64,000 nucleotides of DNA from Myxococcales bacterium. Its GTDB lineage: Bacteria; Myxococcota; Myxococcia; Myxococcales; Myxococcaceae. Every line of letters starts with the position of its first letter. Positions within the stretch are counted from its first letter, which is position 1. Shown here one piece after another: positions 43,562-53,376 of this stretch. A model generated the notes under the pieces. It was not told the DNA's origin, did no database searches, and was given only the letters and a program-made list of their open reading frames with translations. The stretch lies in assembly GCA_016191815.1 (NCBI GenBank), contig JACPVI010000063.1, positions 1-64,000 of the forward strand, given 5' to 3'. The position numbers and the translations under genes were made by a program.

Positions 43562-46500
43562 AGGTCAGCGATCTGAAGCCGGGGATCATCGTTCGCGGGC
43601 CAATGCTCCCGGAGGCCATCGAGGTACTCGTCGTCACGCCGCTCGGCGACGTCGTGAAGCTGACGGGCGCTGGTCAAAAGACGGGACAGGTCCATCAGCG
43701 CGTGCTCCACCCCGACCAGCTCAAGCTGCTCGACGCGACGCCCGAGACCGAGCCGTTCGACGGCGACCCGCTTCACTTCAAACTCGGCGTCGAGGCGGCG
43801 CGCCTCGGCCTCGCCTACGAGTACGACCCGTACTTCTCGCTGTCGATCGCTCGCGTCGATCCGCTCCCCCACCAACTCGAGGCCGTCTACGACTACTTCC
43901 TGAAGCTGCCGCGCATCCGCTTCCTCCTCGCCGATGATCCAGGCGCCGGCAAGACGATCATGGCGGGGCTGCTTCTCAAGGAGCTGAAGGTCCGCGGCCT
44001 CGTGACCCGCACGCTGATCGTCGCGCCGGCGAACCTCACGTTCCAGTGGCAGCGCGAGCTCAAGGACAAGTTCCGCGAGCAGTTCGACGTCATGCGCGGC
44101 GAGGTGCTGCGGACCCAGTACGGCCAGAATCCCTGGCAGGAGCGGAACCAGGTCGTCACCTCGGTCTCGTGGATCTCTCGCGTCGAGGATGCCAAAGAGA
44201 GCCTGCTCCGCTCGTCGTGGGACCTCGTCATCGTCGACGAGGCGCACAAGATGAGCGCCTACAGCTCGGACAAGAAGACGCTCGCCTTCCAGATAGGCGA
44301 GGCGCTCTCGCAGCGCACCGACCACTTCCTGTTGATGACCGCGACGCCGCACAAGGGCGACCCGGAGAACTTCCGCCTGTTCCTGAGCCTGCTTGATCGC
44401 GACGTGTACGGCGACGTGAAGAGCCTCGAAGAGGCGATGCGCCGCCACGAGGCGCCCTTCTACCTACGTCGCCTGAAGGAGGCTCTGGTTTCGTTCCCCG
44501 ACCCCGAGACCGGCGAGGTGAAGAAGCTGTTCACGAACCGCGACGTCCGGACGACAAAGTTCGAGCTCGACGGCGACGAATTCGACTTCTACGACGCGCT
44601 CACCCGCTACGTCGAGGACCAGTCCATCAAGGCCGCCGCTGCCGAGAACGTGCAGGCGAACATCCTCTCGTTCCAGATGGCAATGCTGCAGCGCCGGTTC
44701 GCATCGAGCATGTACGCCGTCCGGCGGAGCCTCGAGCGCATGCGCGACAAGCGAAAGCGGATCCTCGAAGACCCGGAGCGCTACCGGCAGGAGCAAATCG
44801 ATCGGCGGCTGCCCGACGACTTCGACGACCTGCCCGAGGACGAGCAGTCGAAGATCATGACTAACGCCGAGGAGACGGTCCTGGCCGTCGACCCGGTTTC
44901 GCTTCGTGACGAGATCCAGCGGATCGACAAGCTCGTCGACCAGGCGCGCGGGCTGGAGAAGCGCGAGATCGAGTCGAAGCTCAAGAAGCTCCGCCAGGTG
45001 CTGAACGAGCAGCACATCTTCAAGGACCCGCGGATGAAGCTCCTCGTTTTCACCGAGCACAAGGACACGCTCGACTACCTCGCGGGCGATGGCCGCGACG
45101 GTCGCCCCCTCGGGAAGCTGCGAGAGTGGGGGCTGAGCGTCACCCAGATTCACGGCGGCCTCCCGATCGGCGATCGCGACACGCCGAACACGCGCATCTA
45201 CGCCGAGCGCGAGTTCCGCGAGGACTGCCAGGTGCTCGTGGCCACCGAGGCGGCCGGCGAGGGCATTAATCTCCAGTTCTGCTGGCTGATGATCAACTAC
45301 GACATCCCATGGAACCCTGTACGCCTCGAGCAGCGCATGGGCCGCATCCACCGCTACGGGCAGCAGAAGGACTGCCTCATCTTCAACTTCGCTGCGGTGA
45401 ACACGCGCGAAGGCCGCGTGCTCGAAAAGCTCCTGATGCGGCTCGCGGAGATCAAGGAGGAACTCGGGACGGACAAGGTCTTCGACGTCGTCGGTGAGAT
45501 GCTGCCGTCGAACCTGCTCGAGAAGATGTTCCGCGAGATGTACGCGAAGAGAATCAGCGAGAGCAACATCGCCGATCGCATCGTGCACGACATCGATCCC
45601 GAGCGCTTCAAGCGCATCACGGGCTCGACGCTCGAGGGGCTCGCGAAGAAGGAGCTGAACCTCTCGGCGCTCGTCGGCAAATCGGTGGAAGCGAAGGAGC
45701 GGCGACTCGTTCCCGAGGTGGTGGAGGACTTCTTCACCGTGGCGGGGCCCATCGCGGGAGTCCACCCATCGCCCGTCCGAGGGAAGGACCATGTCTATCG
45801 CGTCGGGAAGGTGCCGAAGACGCTGAGCGCGATCGGTGAGCGCCTCGAGCCGCGGTTCGGCAAACTCGGGCGCGAGTACCAGCGCGTCGTCTTCGACAAA
45901 CGGCTGCTCGGTGACGACGCCACGCTCGAGTGGGTGACGCCGGGACACCCGCTGTTCGAGGTCGTTCGCAGTGACGTCTCCGATCGCGTCAGCGATGATC
46001 TTCGCCGGGGTGCCGTGCTCTGGGACTTGCACGCCAAGGCGCCCTACCGCCTCGACCTATACGCCGCGTCGATCAAGGACGGTCGCGGCAACACGCTGCA
46101 CAAGAAGCTCTTCGTTGTGCGAGCCGATCCAGACGGGACGCTCACGCTCCGCCAGCCGACGCTGTTCCTCGACCTGATCCCGTCCGCGAAGGGGACTCTG
46201 TCACCGACCCTGGCCGCGCTTCCCGATCGCGATGCTGTCGAGGTCCACCTCGTGAATCAGGCGCTCAACCCGTTTCTCTCCGAGGTCGCGGACCAGCGCA
46301 CGAAGGAAAACCGGATCGTGCGCGAGCACATCGAGATCTCGCTGCAGGAGCTCATCAACCGGCAGCAGATCGCGCTCGCCGAGCTGCTCAACCGCCGCGT
46401 CGGCGGCGAAAACATCCCTGGGCTCGAGGGCAACATCAAGCAGGCGGAGGACCACCTCGACGAGCTCAACGCCCGCCTCGACAGGCGCCGGCAAGAGCTC

Positions 46501-46995
46501 GAGATGGAGCGCCACTGCTCGATCGGCGACGTCCAGCACATGGGTCGGGCCTGGGTGATGCCGCATCCAGATCGCGGGGCGCCTGGCATCGCGCCCATGG
46601 TGAGCGACCCCGAGATCGAGAAGATCGCCGTGCGCATCGCGATGGAGCACGAGCGGGCGCGCGGGTGGGTGGTCGAGAGCGTCGAGAACGAGAACCGCGG
46701 CTACGACCTGCTCTCGAAAAGGCCGCACCCCTCCGAGCCGGGCGTCTTCGTGCAGGCCCGCTTCATCGAGGTGAAGGGCCGTGCCGGCGTCGGCGAGGTC
46801 GCGCTGACCGCGAACGAATATCGGACCGCGCAGCGGCTCGGTGAGGACTTCTGGCTGTACGTCGTCTTCGACTGCGCCAGGACGCCGGCCCTGAACGCCA
46901 TCCAGGACCCGGCCAAGCTCGGATGGGAACCGGTGGTGAAGGTCGAGCACTACCACGTGACGGCGAAGGCGATTCTGGAGGCAGCGCGTGGCTGA
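43558..46995 (+). CDS. SNF2-family helicase with C-terminal DUF3883-type nuclease-like domain (DrmD-like)
   Basis: 1145 residues. Walker A LADDPGAGKTIMAGLL (Lys132), VAPANLTFQWQRELK, DEAH-type VIVDEAHKM (Asp227), MTATPHKGDPENF, and C-terminal motifs VATEAAGEGINLQFC and EQRMGRIHRYGQ. The last 110 residues have ENRGYDLLS (Asp1050) and RFIEVKGRA (Glu1071-Lys1073), a PD-(D/E)XK-like pattern of DUF3883 domains. It closely resembles DrmD, the helicase of class 1 DISARM, in motifs and length. It would translocate on invading DNA. Its stop overlaps the methyltransferase start. DrmA, B and C are not in this window. Confidence 0.87.
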   Translation: MKVSDLKPGIIVRGPMLPEAIEVLVVTPLGDVVKLTGAGQKTGQVHQRVLHPDQLKLLDATPETEPFDGDPLHFKLGVEAARLGLAYEYDPYFSLSIARVDPLPHQLEAVYDYFLKLPRIRFLLADDPGAGKTIMAGLLLKELKVRGLVTRTLIVAPANLTFQWQRELKDKFREQFDVMRGEVLRTQYGQNPWQERNQVVTSVSWISRVEDAKESLLRSSWDLVIVDEAHKMSAYSSDKKTLAFQIGEALSQRTDHFLLMTATPHKGDPENFRLFLSLLDRDVYGDVKSLEEAMRRHEAPFYLRRLKEALVSFPDPETGEVKKLFTNRDVRTTKFELDGDEFDFYDALTRYVEDQSIKAAAAENVQANILSFQMAMLQRRFASSMYAVRRSLERMRDKRKRILEDPERYRQEQIDRRLPDDFDDLPEDEQSKIMTNAEETVLAVDPVSLRDEIQRIDKLVDQARGLEKREIESKLKKLRQVLNEQHIFKDPRMKLLVFTEHKDTLDYLAGDGRDGRPLGKLREWGLSVTQIHGGLPIGDRDTPNTRIYAEREFREDCQVLVATEAAGEGINLQFCWLMINYDIPWNPVRLEQRMGRIHRYGQQKDCLIFNFAAVNTREGRVLEKLLMRLAEIKEELGTDKVFDVVGEMLPSNLLEKMFREMYAKRISESNIADRIVHDIDPERFKRITGSTLEGLAKKELNLSALVGKSVEAKERRLVPEVVEDFFTVAGPIAGVHPSPVRGKDHVYRVGKVPKTLSAIGERLEPRFGKLGREYQRVVFDKRLLGDDATLEWVTPGHPLFEVVRSDVSDRVSDDLRRGAVLWDLHAKAPYRLDLYAASIKDGRGNTLHKKLFVVRADPDGTLTLRQPTLFLDLIPSAKGTLSPTLAALPDRDAVEVHLVNQALNPFLSEVADQRTKENRIVREHIEISLQELINRQQIALAELLNRRVGGENIPGLEGNIKQAEDHLDELNARLDRRRQELEMERHCSIGDVQHMGRAWVMPHPDRGAPGIAPMVSDPEIEKIAVRIAMEHERARGWVVESVENENRGYDLLSKRPHPSEPGVFVQARFIEVKGRAGVGEVALTANEYRTAQRLGEDFWLYVVFDCARTPALNAIQDPAKLGWEPVVKVEHYHVTAKAILEAARG

Positions 46996-49918
46996 GGCTC
47001 AGAAGTACCCGAAGCGGCTGATCGAAGTTGATCTGCCGATCCGCAAGATCTCAGACAACGCTCGATCTGAGCGTTCGACCGGACCGATCTCGACCCTCCA
47101 CCTGTGGTGGGCGCGCCGCCCTCTCGCCGCGTGCCGCGCTGTCATACTCGCATCCGCTCTCCCTGACCCCGCGGACTCGCGTTGCACCGACACGTTCCGC
47201 ACATCAGCCGCTGCCATCCTGCGCGAACATGGCTTTATGCGTGAGAGTACCGATGGTACCGATGACGTTCACGCGCTACGGGCAGGCCTGCTCGAGTTGG
47301 TTGGAATCATTTCGGATCGGAAGGCGGCAGAAGACCAACGCTTCCTCCGGCCGGCACGGCTGCTGATCGGCGCGGCAGCGAAAGAGCTCGGGGAGGAGAA
47401 CCTCGTCCTTGCCGACCCGTTCGCTGGAGGGGGCGCCATTCCCGTCGAGGCTGCGCGCCTCGGGGTCCGAGCAATCGCTTCTGATCTGAACCCCATCCCT
47501 ATCGTGCTCAACCGTCTTCTCGTCGAAGCGGTGCCTCGCTTCGGCGCCCAGCAGCTCTCAGCAGCAATTGAGGACGCATCTCGGCAGGTCGAACAGCGAG
47601 CGAAGGCACGGCTCGCAGAGGTACATCCTGCGGAGAAGAATGGGCACGCTATCGCCTACCTGTGGGCCCGCACGATCCGTTGCGAGGGGCCTGGCTGTGG
47701 GATCGAACTACCCCTCGTGCGATCGTACTGGCTGGACAAGAAGTCGGCCAGCAAGGCTCGGTTGCAGCTGGCCTCGAAGACGGGAGAGCTTGTATTCGCC
47801 GTCGCTCAAGGTAGTGGCGCCGGCGAGGGAATCATGCGTGGCGGCTCCGCGAGCTGCCCCGCATGCGGATTCACCACCGCCAACACTGCTCTCCGAGCGC
47901 AGCTTGCAATGCGTCGTGGAGGGGCTCGGGACGCGCGTCTACTTGCTGTGGCCACAACTGACGCGTCGGGACGTGGGCGCCGCTTCCGTACGCCGACCGC
48001 CGCCGATCATACGGCATTCGAGCTCGCAGCCGAGCGCCTGGCAAACCTTCCCGATGGAGCACTGCCTACCGAGTTGGTGAGCGAGCTGAGGCCGTCTCCA
48101 AACGCACGGGGACTCTCGGCAATCACGCGCATCGGAGTTCGTGAGTTTCAGGATCTCTTTACGGCCAGGCAGGCGTACTGCTTGGCCGTATTCCTTGACG
48201 AGATTCAGCGAGCAGAGGGTGAGTTCGCGCAGCGCCACGAGAAAGTCCTCGTCGATGCTGTTGTCCTGGGCCTCGCGGCCGCACTCGGGCGATGCGCCGA
48301 TCACTGGAATTCCTGCTGCACATGGAACCCTACCGGGTTGAAGCTCCAGCAAATGTTCAAGCGCCAGGCGATCCCGGTCGTCTGGGACTTCTGCGAAGCA
48401 AACCCATTCGGTGGCTCCGTTGGCTCTTGGGACTCCGCAGTAGAGTGCGTCACGAGTGCCCTGAAGAACGCAGGGCATGCCGCCGTCCAGGGAACGGTTC
48501 TTCAGGCTGACGCCGGGAAGCACCCACTGCCCGACGACGCGGTAGACATCCTCTTCACCGATCCCCCGTACTACGACTCCGTTCCTTACGCGGACCTCTC
48601 CGACTTCTTCTACGTCTGGCATAGGAGGCTGCTGCGCAGGCGCTTCCCGGACCTCTTCGACCGGGAACTCACGCCCAAGGACGAGGAGGCAATCTGGAAC
48701 CCGTCGCGGACGCACGTCCCTTCGGGACAGCCGAAGAACAAGGAGTTCTACGAGGCAAAGATGCGCGACAGCCTCGCTGAAGCGAGGCGCGTCACGAAGC
48801 CGTCCGGCATCGGCATCGTCGTCTTCGCGCACAAGTCGACTGCGGGCTGGGAAGCGATTCTGTCGGCGCTGGTAGATGCAGGCTGGGTGGCCACTGCATC
48901 GTGGCCCCTCGATACGGAGCTTGGCACCCGGATGAATGCCATGGGCACGGCCTCGCTCGCTTCGTCGGTTCACATCGTTTGTCGTCCGCGTGAGACGGAG
49001 GACGGGAATCTCGACAAGACGAGTGTTGGGGACTGGCGCGAGGTATTGCGAGAGCTGCCTACCCGAATGCACGAGTGGCTTCCGCGCCTCGCGTCCGAGG
49101 GGATCGTCGGAGCTGACGCAATCTTCGCGTGCCTTGGCCCTGCCCTGGAGATCTTCTCGAAGCACGCCCGTGTGGAGAAGGTGTCCGGTGAAGGCGTCGC
49201 CTTGAAGGAGTATCTGGAGCAGGTCTGGGCCGCAGTCTCGAAGGAAGCGCTGTCGATGATCTTCAACGACGCCGATACCGTTGGCCTCGAGGAAGATGCG
49301 CGGCTAACGGCCATGTGGCTGTGGACGCTCGTTGCGGCGCGGTCGCCTACTGCGACGGAAGACGTGTCGGGCGAGGACTCCGACGAGGAGGCGGAAGAGA
49401 GTGACGAGGACGTCAAGGCCACGGGTGCAGCGTCTGGCTTTTCGCTCGAGTACGACACCGCTCGCAAGATCGCGCAGGGGCTCGGTGCGCGTTTGGACGA
49501 ACTCCACCACGTCGCCGAGATCAAGGGCGACAAGGCGCGCCTCCTCGCGGTTGTCGAGCGCACCAAGCACTTGTTCGGCAAGGCGGAGGGTGTGCCGACG
49601 GCGAAGAAGGCCGCGAAGAAGAAGCAGATGACGCTCTTCGCCGAGCTTGAACAGGCCGCCGAAGTGCAGGGCTGGGGCGAGGTCGGGGCACCGAAGGCCG
49701 CCACGACTACGCTAGATCGCGTCCACCAGGCGATGCTCCTCTTCGGTGCCGGCCGCGGCGAGGCGATGAAGCGCTTCCTCGTCGAGGAAGGCGTTGGGAA
49801 GCAGGCCCAGTTCTGGAAGCTCGCGCAGTCTCTCTCCGCGCTCTACCCGAGCGGATCAGACGAGAAGCGCTGGGTTGACGGCCTCCTCGCGCGCAAGAAG
49901 GGGCTGGGCTTCGGATGA
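46988..49918 (+). CDS. DUF1156/COG1743-type adenine-specific DNA methyltransferase with zinc ribbon
   Basis: 976 residues. The DUF1156 N-terminus is RLIEVDLPIRKISDNARSER, then LHLWWARRPLAACRAVILAS. SAM motif I is LADPFAGGGAIPVEAARLG and catalytic motif IV is FTDPPYYDSVPY (Asp525). Zinc ligands are in RCEGPGCGIELP and ASCPACGFTT. Near the C-terminus QMTLF (Gln880) fits a clamp-binding motif. It probably methylates host DNA at N6-adenine to mark self. It starts at GTG 46988, overlapping the helicase. Base composition looks slightly lower in G+C than its neighbours. Confidence 0.88.
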   Translation: MAEAQKYPKRLIEVDLPIRKISDNARSERSTGPISTLHLWWARRPLAACRAVILASALPDPADSRCTDTFRTSAAAILREHGFMRESTDGTDDVHALRAGLLELVGIISDRKAAEDQRFLRPARLLIGAAAKELGEENLVLADPFAGGGAIPVEAARLGVRAIASDLNPIPIVLNRLLVEAVPRFGAQQLSAAIEDASRQVEQRAKARLAEVHPAEKNGHAIAYLWARTIRCEGPGCGIELPLVRSYWLDKKSASKARLQLASKTGELVFAVAQGSGAGEGIMRGGSASCPACGFTTANTALRAQLAMRRGGARDARLLAVATTDASGRGRRFRTPTAADHTAFELAAERLANLPDGALPTELVSELRPSPNARGLSAITRIGVREFQDLFTARQAYCLAVFLDEIQRAEGEFAQRHEKVLVDAVVLGLAAALGRCADHWNSCCTWNPTGLKLQQMFKRQAIPVVWDFCEANPFGGSVGSWDSAVECVTSALKNAGHAAVQGTVLQADAGKHPLPDDAVDILFTDPPYYDSVPYADLSDFFYVWHRRLLRRRFPDLFDRELTPKDEEAIWNPSRTHVPSGQPKNKEFYEAKMRDSLAEARRVTKPSGIGIVVFAHKSTAGWEAILSALVDAGWVATASWPLDTELGTRMNAMGTASLASSVHIVCRPRETEDGNLDKTSVGDWREVLRELPTRMHEWLPRLASEGIVGADAIFACLGPALEIFSKHARVEKVSGEGVALKEYLEQVWAAVSKEALSMIFNDADTVGLEEDARLTAMWLWTLVAARSPTATEDVSGEDSDEEAEESDEDVKATGAASGFSLEYDTARKIAQGLGARLDELHHVAEIKGDKARLLAVVERTKHLFGKAEGVPTAKKAAKKKQMTLFAELEQAAEVQGWGEVGAPKAATTTLDRVHQAMLLFGAGRGEAMKRFLVEEGVGKQAQFWKLAQSLSALYPSGSDEKRWVDGLLARKKGLGFG

Positions 49919-50508
49919 CAGGACTGGCGACGAAGTGGGCGTCGCAGTTCTACGCGACGCTCGGAGACGACCGGCCAGCAGCCGAGGAGCTGCGGGATGC
50001 ATCGCTCCGTTCCGATCTCATGCGATGGACGGCGACGCTCACCGGGATCGTGGTCCGTTCGTTCGAGCAGCTCGGACTGGCTGCTGCGGGGAAGGGATAT
50101 CGGTGCTCAGTTCTCCCGGTGAAGCGGAACGAGTACCTCGCGCAAGACGTGATGGCGTTCCCGTCGGCCGGCAACGGATGGCGCTTTCCGGCTGCCGTTT
50201 GCGAACTCGAGAACTCGGCGGACGGCGACCTCGTGGCCTACTCCCTCTGGAAGGTGCTCTGCGTTCGCTGCGGGCTTCGCGTCGTCTTCTGCTACCGCCC
50301 CGACCCTGCTGCAGGCCCGTCATTTGTCTCGGCGCTCGCGAGCAATGTCGTCGATGCGATGCCCATCGCCGAGCGTGCCGCGCTCGACGGCGAGACGCTT
50401 GTCGTCGTCGGCTCGCGCAACGAGTCCAGCACCTTCCCCTACGGCTTCTTCCAGGCGTGGAAGCTCAACTCCAACACGGGGCGTTTCGAGCGCTTCGCGC
50501 GGCAGTGA
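49915..50508 (+). CDS. small protein of the DUF499 operon, possible PD-(D/E)XK fold
   Basis: 197 residues between the methyltransferase (4-base overlap) and the DUF499 gene (14-base gap). It contains LPVKRNEYLAQDVMAFPS, FPAAVCELENSADGDLVAYS, LWKVLCVRCGLRVVFCYR and VVVGSRNESSTFPYGFFQAW. The order Glu, Asp, strand with ELEN, then helix and strand, is that of a restriction-endonuclease-like core in which Asn takes the place of Lys. That makes an effector or inactive nuclease possible, but I have no family match. It is the least understood part of this operon. Confidence 0.7.
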   Translation: MTGLATKWASQFYATLGDDRPAAEELRDASLRSDLMRWTATLTGIVVRSFEQLGLAAAGKGYRCSVLPVKRNEYLAQDVMAFPSAGNGWRFPAAVCELENSADGDLVAYSLWKVLCVRCGLRVVFCYRPDPAAGPSFVSALASNVVDAMPIAERAALDGETLVVVGSRNESSTFPYGFFQAWKLNSNTGRFERFARQ

Positions 50509-50522
50509 AAGGCGAGAACAAC

Positions 50523-53315
50523 ATGGCCATGAAGCCCTGGTACAAGATCGTCACCCCCCGCGAGGACCTCCGCGATGGGAAGCCGCTCGACGCATCCGAG
50601 TTCGCGGTCCACCTAGACCACGTTCGCGACGGCCGCGCGCCAGCGGTGTACCAGAACCCGGCCGAGTTCTTCGAGCGCACGTTCCTGACGAAGAACCTGC
50701 GAGACCTGACCGCGCAGGTCGTTCGCCGTCTCTCCGGTGTGAAGGTCGAGACCTCAGCGATCTTCAACCTCTCCACGCAGTTCGGCGGAGGCAAGACGCA
50801 CTCGCTGACCCTCCTCTACCACCTGGCGCAGAATGGCGATGCCGCGAAGCCATGGAAGGGAGTGAATGGCATCCTCCAGGACGCCGGGATGACGTCGGTG
50901 CCCACGGCGGCGACCGCGATCTTCGTGGGCACGGAGTTCGACTCCATCACGGGGCGCGGTGGCAACGACGGGACTCCAGTCCGCAAGACACCCTGGGGCG
51001 AGATCGCGTTTCAGCTCGGAGGTGTCGACGGGTTCCGTCTAGTCGAGGAGCACGAGAAGCTGCTGACCGCGCCTGGCGGCGACGTCATCGAGCGGATGCT
51101 CCCGAAGGGGAAGCCGATCTTGATCCTTCTCGACGAGCTGATGAATTACGTCAGCCGCAGCCGGAAGAGCGGCCTCGCGGCCCAGCTCTACAACTTCCTC
51201 CACAATCTCTCGGAGGTTGCGCGCGGACGGGACAACGTCGTGCTCGCCGTTTCGATTCCGGCGTCGGAGCTCGAGATGACGGCCGAGGACCAGTCGGACT
51301 TCGAGCGCTACAAGAAGATGCTCGACCGGCTTGGCAAGGCCGTGATCATGTCGGCTGAAACTGAGACCTCGGAGATCATCCGGCGGCGACTCTTCGAGTG
51401 GAACGGCCTGCCCAAGGACGCGCTTGGGACCATCGAGGAGTACGAGGTCTGGCTGCAGTCCAACAAGCAGCAGCTCCCGAGTTGGTTTCCCGTCGAGAAC
51501 GCGCGCGAAGCGCTGAAGGCATCGTATCCTTTCCACCCGTCGCTACTCTCGGTCTTCGAGCGCAAGTGGCAGGGGCTGCCGCGCTTCCAGCAGACGCGCG
51601 GCGTCCTACGGCTTCTGGCTCTTTGGGTCTCGAAGGCGTTCAGCCAAGACCACCAGAAGGCGTACAAGGACCCGCTGATCTCTCTTGGGTCCGCGCCCAT
51701 CGAAGATCCGCTCTTCCGCGCAGCTCTATTCGAGCAGCTCGGCGAGGCCCGGCTCGAGCCGGCGGTCACGACCGACATCGCGGGCAAGGACCACTCGCAC
51801 GCTTTGCGCCTCGACGCGGAGGCGACTCCCGAAGTGAAGAAGGCTCGTCTCCACCGGAAGGTGGCGACGACCATTCTGTTCGAATCGAACGGCGGGCAGC
51901 AGCGTGGCGAAGCGACGCTTCCCGAGGTGCGTCTCGCTGTGGCCGAGCCGGGGCTGGATATCGGCAGCGTCGAGCAGTGCCTCGAAGCGCTCTCTGACAG
52001 CTGCTACTTTCTCGCCGCCGAGCGCAACCGCTACCGGTTCAGCTTCCAGCCGAACCTGAACAAGCTCCTCGCGGACCGTCGCGCGAGCGTCAGCGCCCCA
52101 GCCATCGACGAGTACGTGCGGAAGGAGATCCAGAAGGTCTTCGCCGCAGGTAGCGGGGTCGAACGGGTGCCCTTCCCGCGCAAGAGCAGTGAGGTCCCGG
52201 ACCGGCCCGTGCTCGCGCTCTGCATCCTCGCTCCGGAGAATGCGGCCTCGGATCCGGCGACGAAGAACTTCATCACGACGATGACAATAGAGAGCGGCTC
52301 CTCGTCGCGAACCTTCAAGAGCGCGCTCATTTGGGTCGCAGCGGAGGATCCGACACCGCTCCTCGAGGAAGCACGTAAGCTGCTGGCGTGGAAGGACATC
52401 GAGGGCGACGCGGCGGAACTGAAGCTTGACGAGACGCAGCAGCGGCAGCTCACCGAGAACGCGAAGCGCGCCGAGCGCGACCTGCGCGAAGCCGTCTGGC
52501 GCGCGTACAAGAACGTGTTCCTGCTGGCCGACGATAACTCGCTCCGCAAGATCGACCTCGGCCTCGTCCATTCGAGCATGTCCACGGTCGGACTCGTCGA
52601 CGTCATCCTGTCGCGCCTCAGGCAGGAGGACATCGTCGTCGATGGCGTGAGCCCGAACTTCCTCACCCGGTACTGGCCGCCCGCTCTTCCGGAGTGGAGC
52701 ACCAAGTCCGTGCGCGATGCCTTCTACGCGTCGCCGAAGTTCCCACGTCTGCTCAAGCCGGATGCCGTCAAGGACACCATCTCCCGAGGGCTCGACGCGG
52801 GAAGCGTGGCCTACGTCGGCAAGGCGGCAGACGGCAGCTATGAGCCGTTCATCTACAAGCGCTCTCTGGCCGCCGCGGACATCGAGTTCGCCGACGACGT
52901 CTACCTCATCGCGCGCGAGCGCGCGGACGAGTACCTTGCCAAGAAGGCTGTGCCCACGGCGCCCACGGGCGCGCCACAGCCGACGCTCACGTCCGGGGGC
53001 ACAACGGGCGGAACGGTGCCAGCCGGCGCGCCCACGGGCACCACGACGGAACCTACGGGCGGGACTTCGGAGCCGCCGCCACCCGGGTTGGAGATCGCCG
53101 GCTTCCGCTGGACGGGCGAGATCTCGCCCCAGAAGTGGATGAACTTCTACACGAAAGTCCTGTCCCGGTTCGCCACCGCAGGAGGCTTGAAGTTGACGGT
53201 CACGGTCGACGTTACGCCTCCGGGGGGCGCGACCATCTCGAAGATGGACGAGACCAAGGTCGCCCTTCGCGAACTCGGATTGCCGGAGGACATCGTGGTT
53301 CAGAGGCGGGAATGA
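50523..53315 (+). CDS. DUF499 (COG1483) AAA-type ATPase, copy 1
   Basis: 930 residues. The N-terminus KPWYKIVTPREDLRDGKPLD and NPAEFFERTFLTKNLRDL is typical of DUF499. Walker A is TQFGGGKTHSLTLLYHLA (Lys91) and Walker B is PILILLDELMNYVSR. The core is followed by a Thr/Gly/Pro-rich linker (about 805-850) and an 80-residue beta-rich end (GLKLTVTVDVTPPGG). DUF499 ATPases accompany DNA methylases in phage-defence clusters and may sense or move along foreign DNA. It lies between the small nuclease-like gene and TcmP. A second, diverged copy is at 61053. Confidence 0.87.
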   Translation: MAMKPWYKIVTPREDLRDGKPLDASEFAVHLDHVRDGRAPAVYQNPAEFFERTFLTKNLRDLTAQVVRRLSGVKVETSAIFNLSTQFGGGKTHSLTLLYHLAQNGDAAKPWKGVNGILQDAGMTSVPTAATAIFVGTEFDSITGRGGNDGTPVRKTPWGEIAFQLGGVDGFRLVEEHEKLLTAPGGDVIERMLPKGKPILILLDELMNYVSRSRKSGLAAQLYNFLHNLSEVARGRDNVVLAVSIPASELEMTAEDQSDFERYKKMLDRLGKAVIMSAETETSEIIRRRLFEWNGLPKDALGTIEEYEVWLQSNKQQLPSWFPVENAREALKASYPFHPSLLSVFERKWQGLPRFQQTRGVLRLLALWVSKAFSQDHQKAYKDPLISLGSAPIEDPLFRAALFEQLGEARLEPAVTTDIAGKDHSHALRLDAEATPEVKKARLHRKVATTILFESNGGQQRGEATLPEVRLAVAEPGLDIGSVEQCLEALSDSCYFLAAERNRYRFSFQPNLNKLLADRRASVSAPAIDEYVRKEIQKVFAAGSGVERVPFPRKSSEVPDRPVLALCILAPENAASDPATKNFITTMTIESGSSSRTFKSALIWVAAEDPTPLLEEARKLLAWKDIEGDAAELKLDETQQRQLTENAKRAERDLREAVWRAYKNVFLLADDNSLRKIDLGLVHSSMSTVGLVDVILSRLRQEDIVVDGVSPNFLTRYWPPALPEWSTKSVRDAFYASPKFPRLLKPDAVKDTISRGLDAGSVAYVGKAADGSYEPFIYKRSLAAADIEFADDVYLIARERADEYLAKKAVPTAPTGAPQPTLTSGGTTGGTVPAGAPTGTTTEPTGGTSEPPPPGLEIAGFRWTGEISPQKWMNFYTKVLSRFATAGGLKLTVTVDVTPPGGATISKMDETKVALRELGLPEDIVVQRRE

Positions 53316-53376
53316 CTGTACCTGAACGCATGACCAGTGTACCCTGGGAAGGTGCCTGAGAGGGGAACTCAGACCC

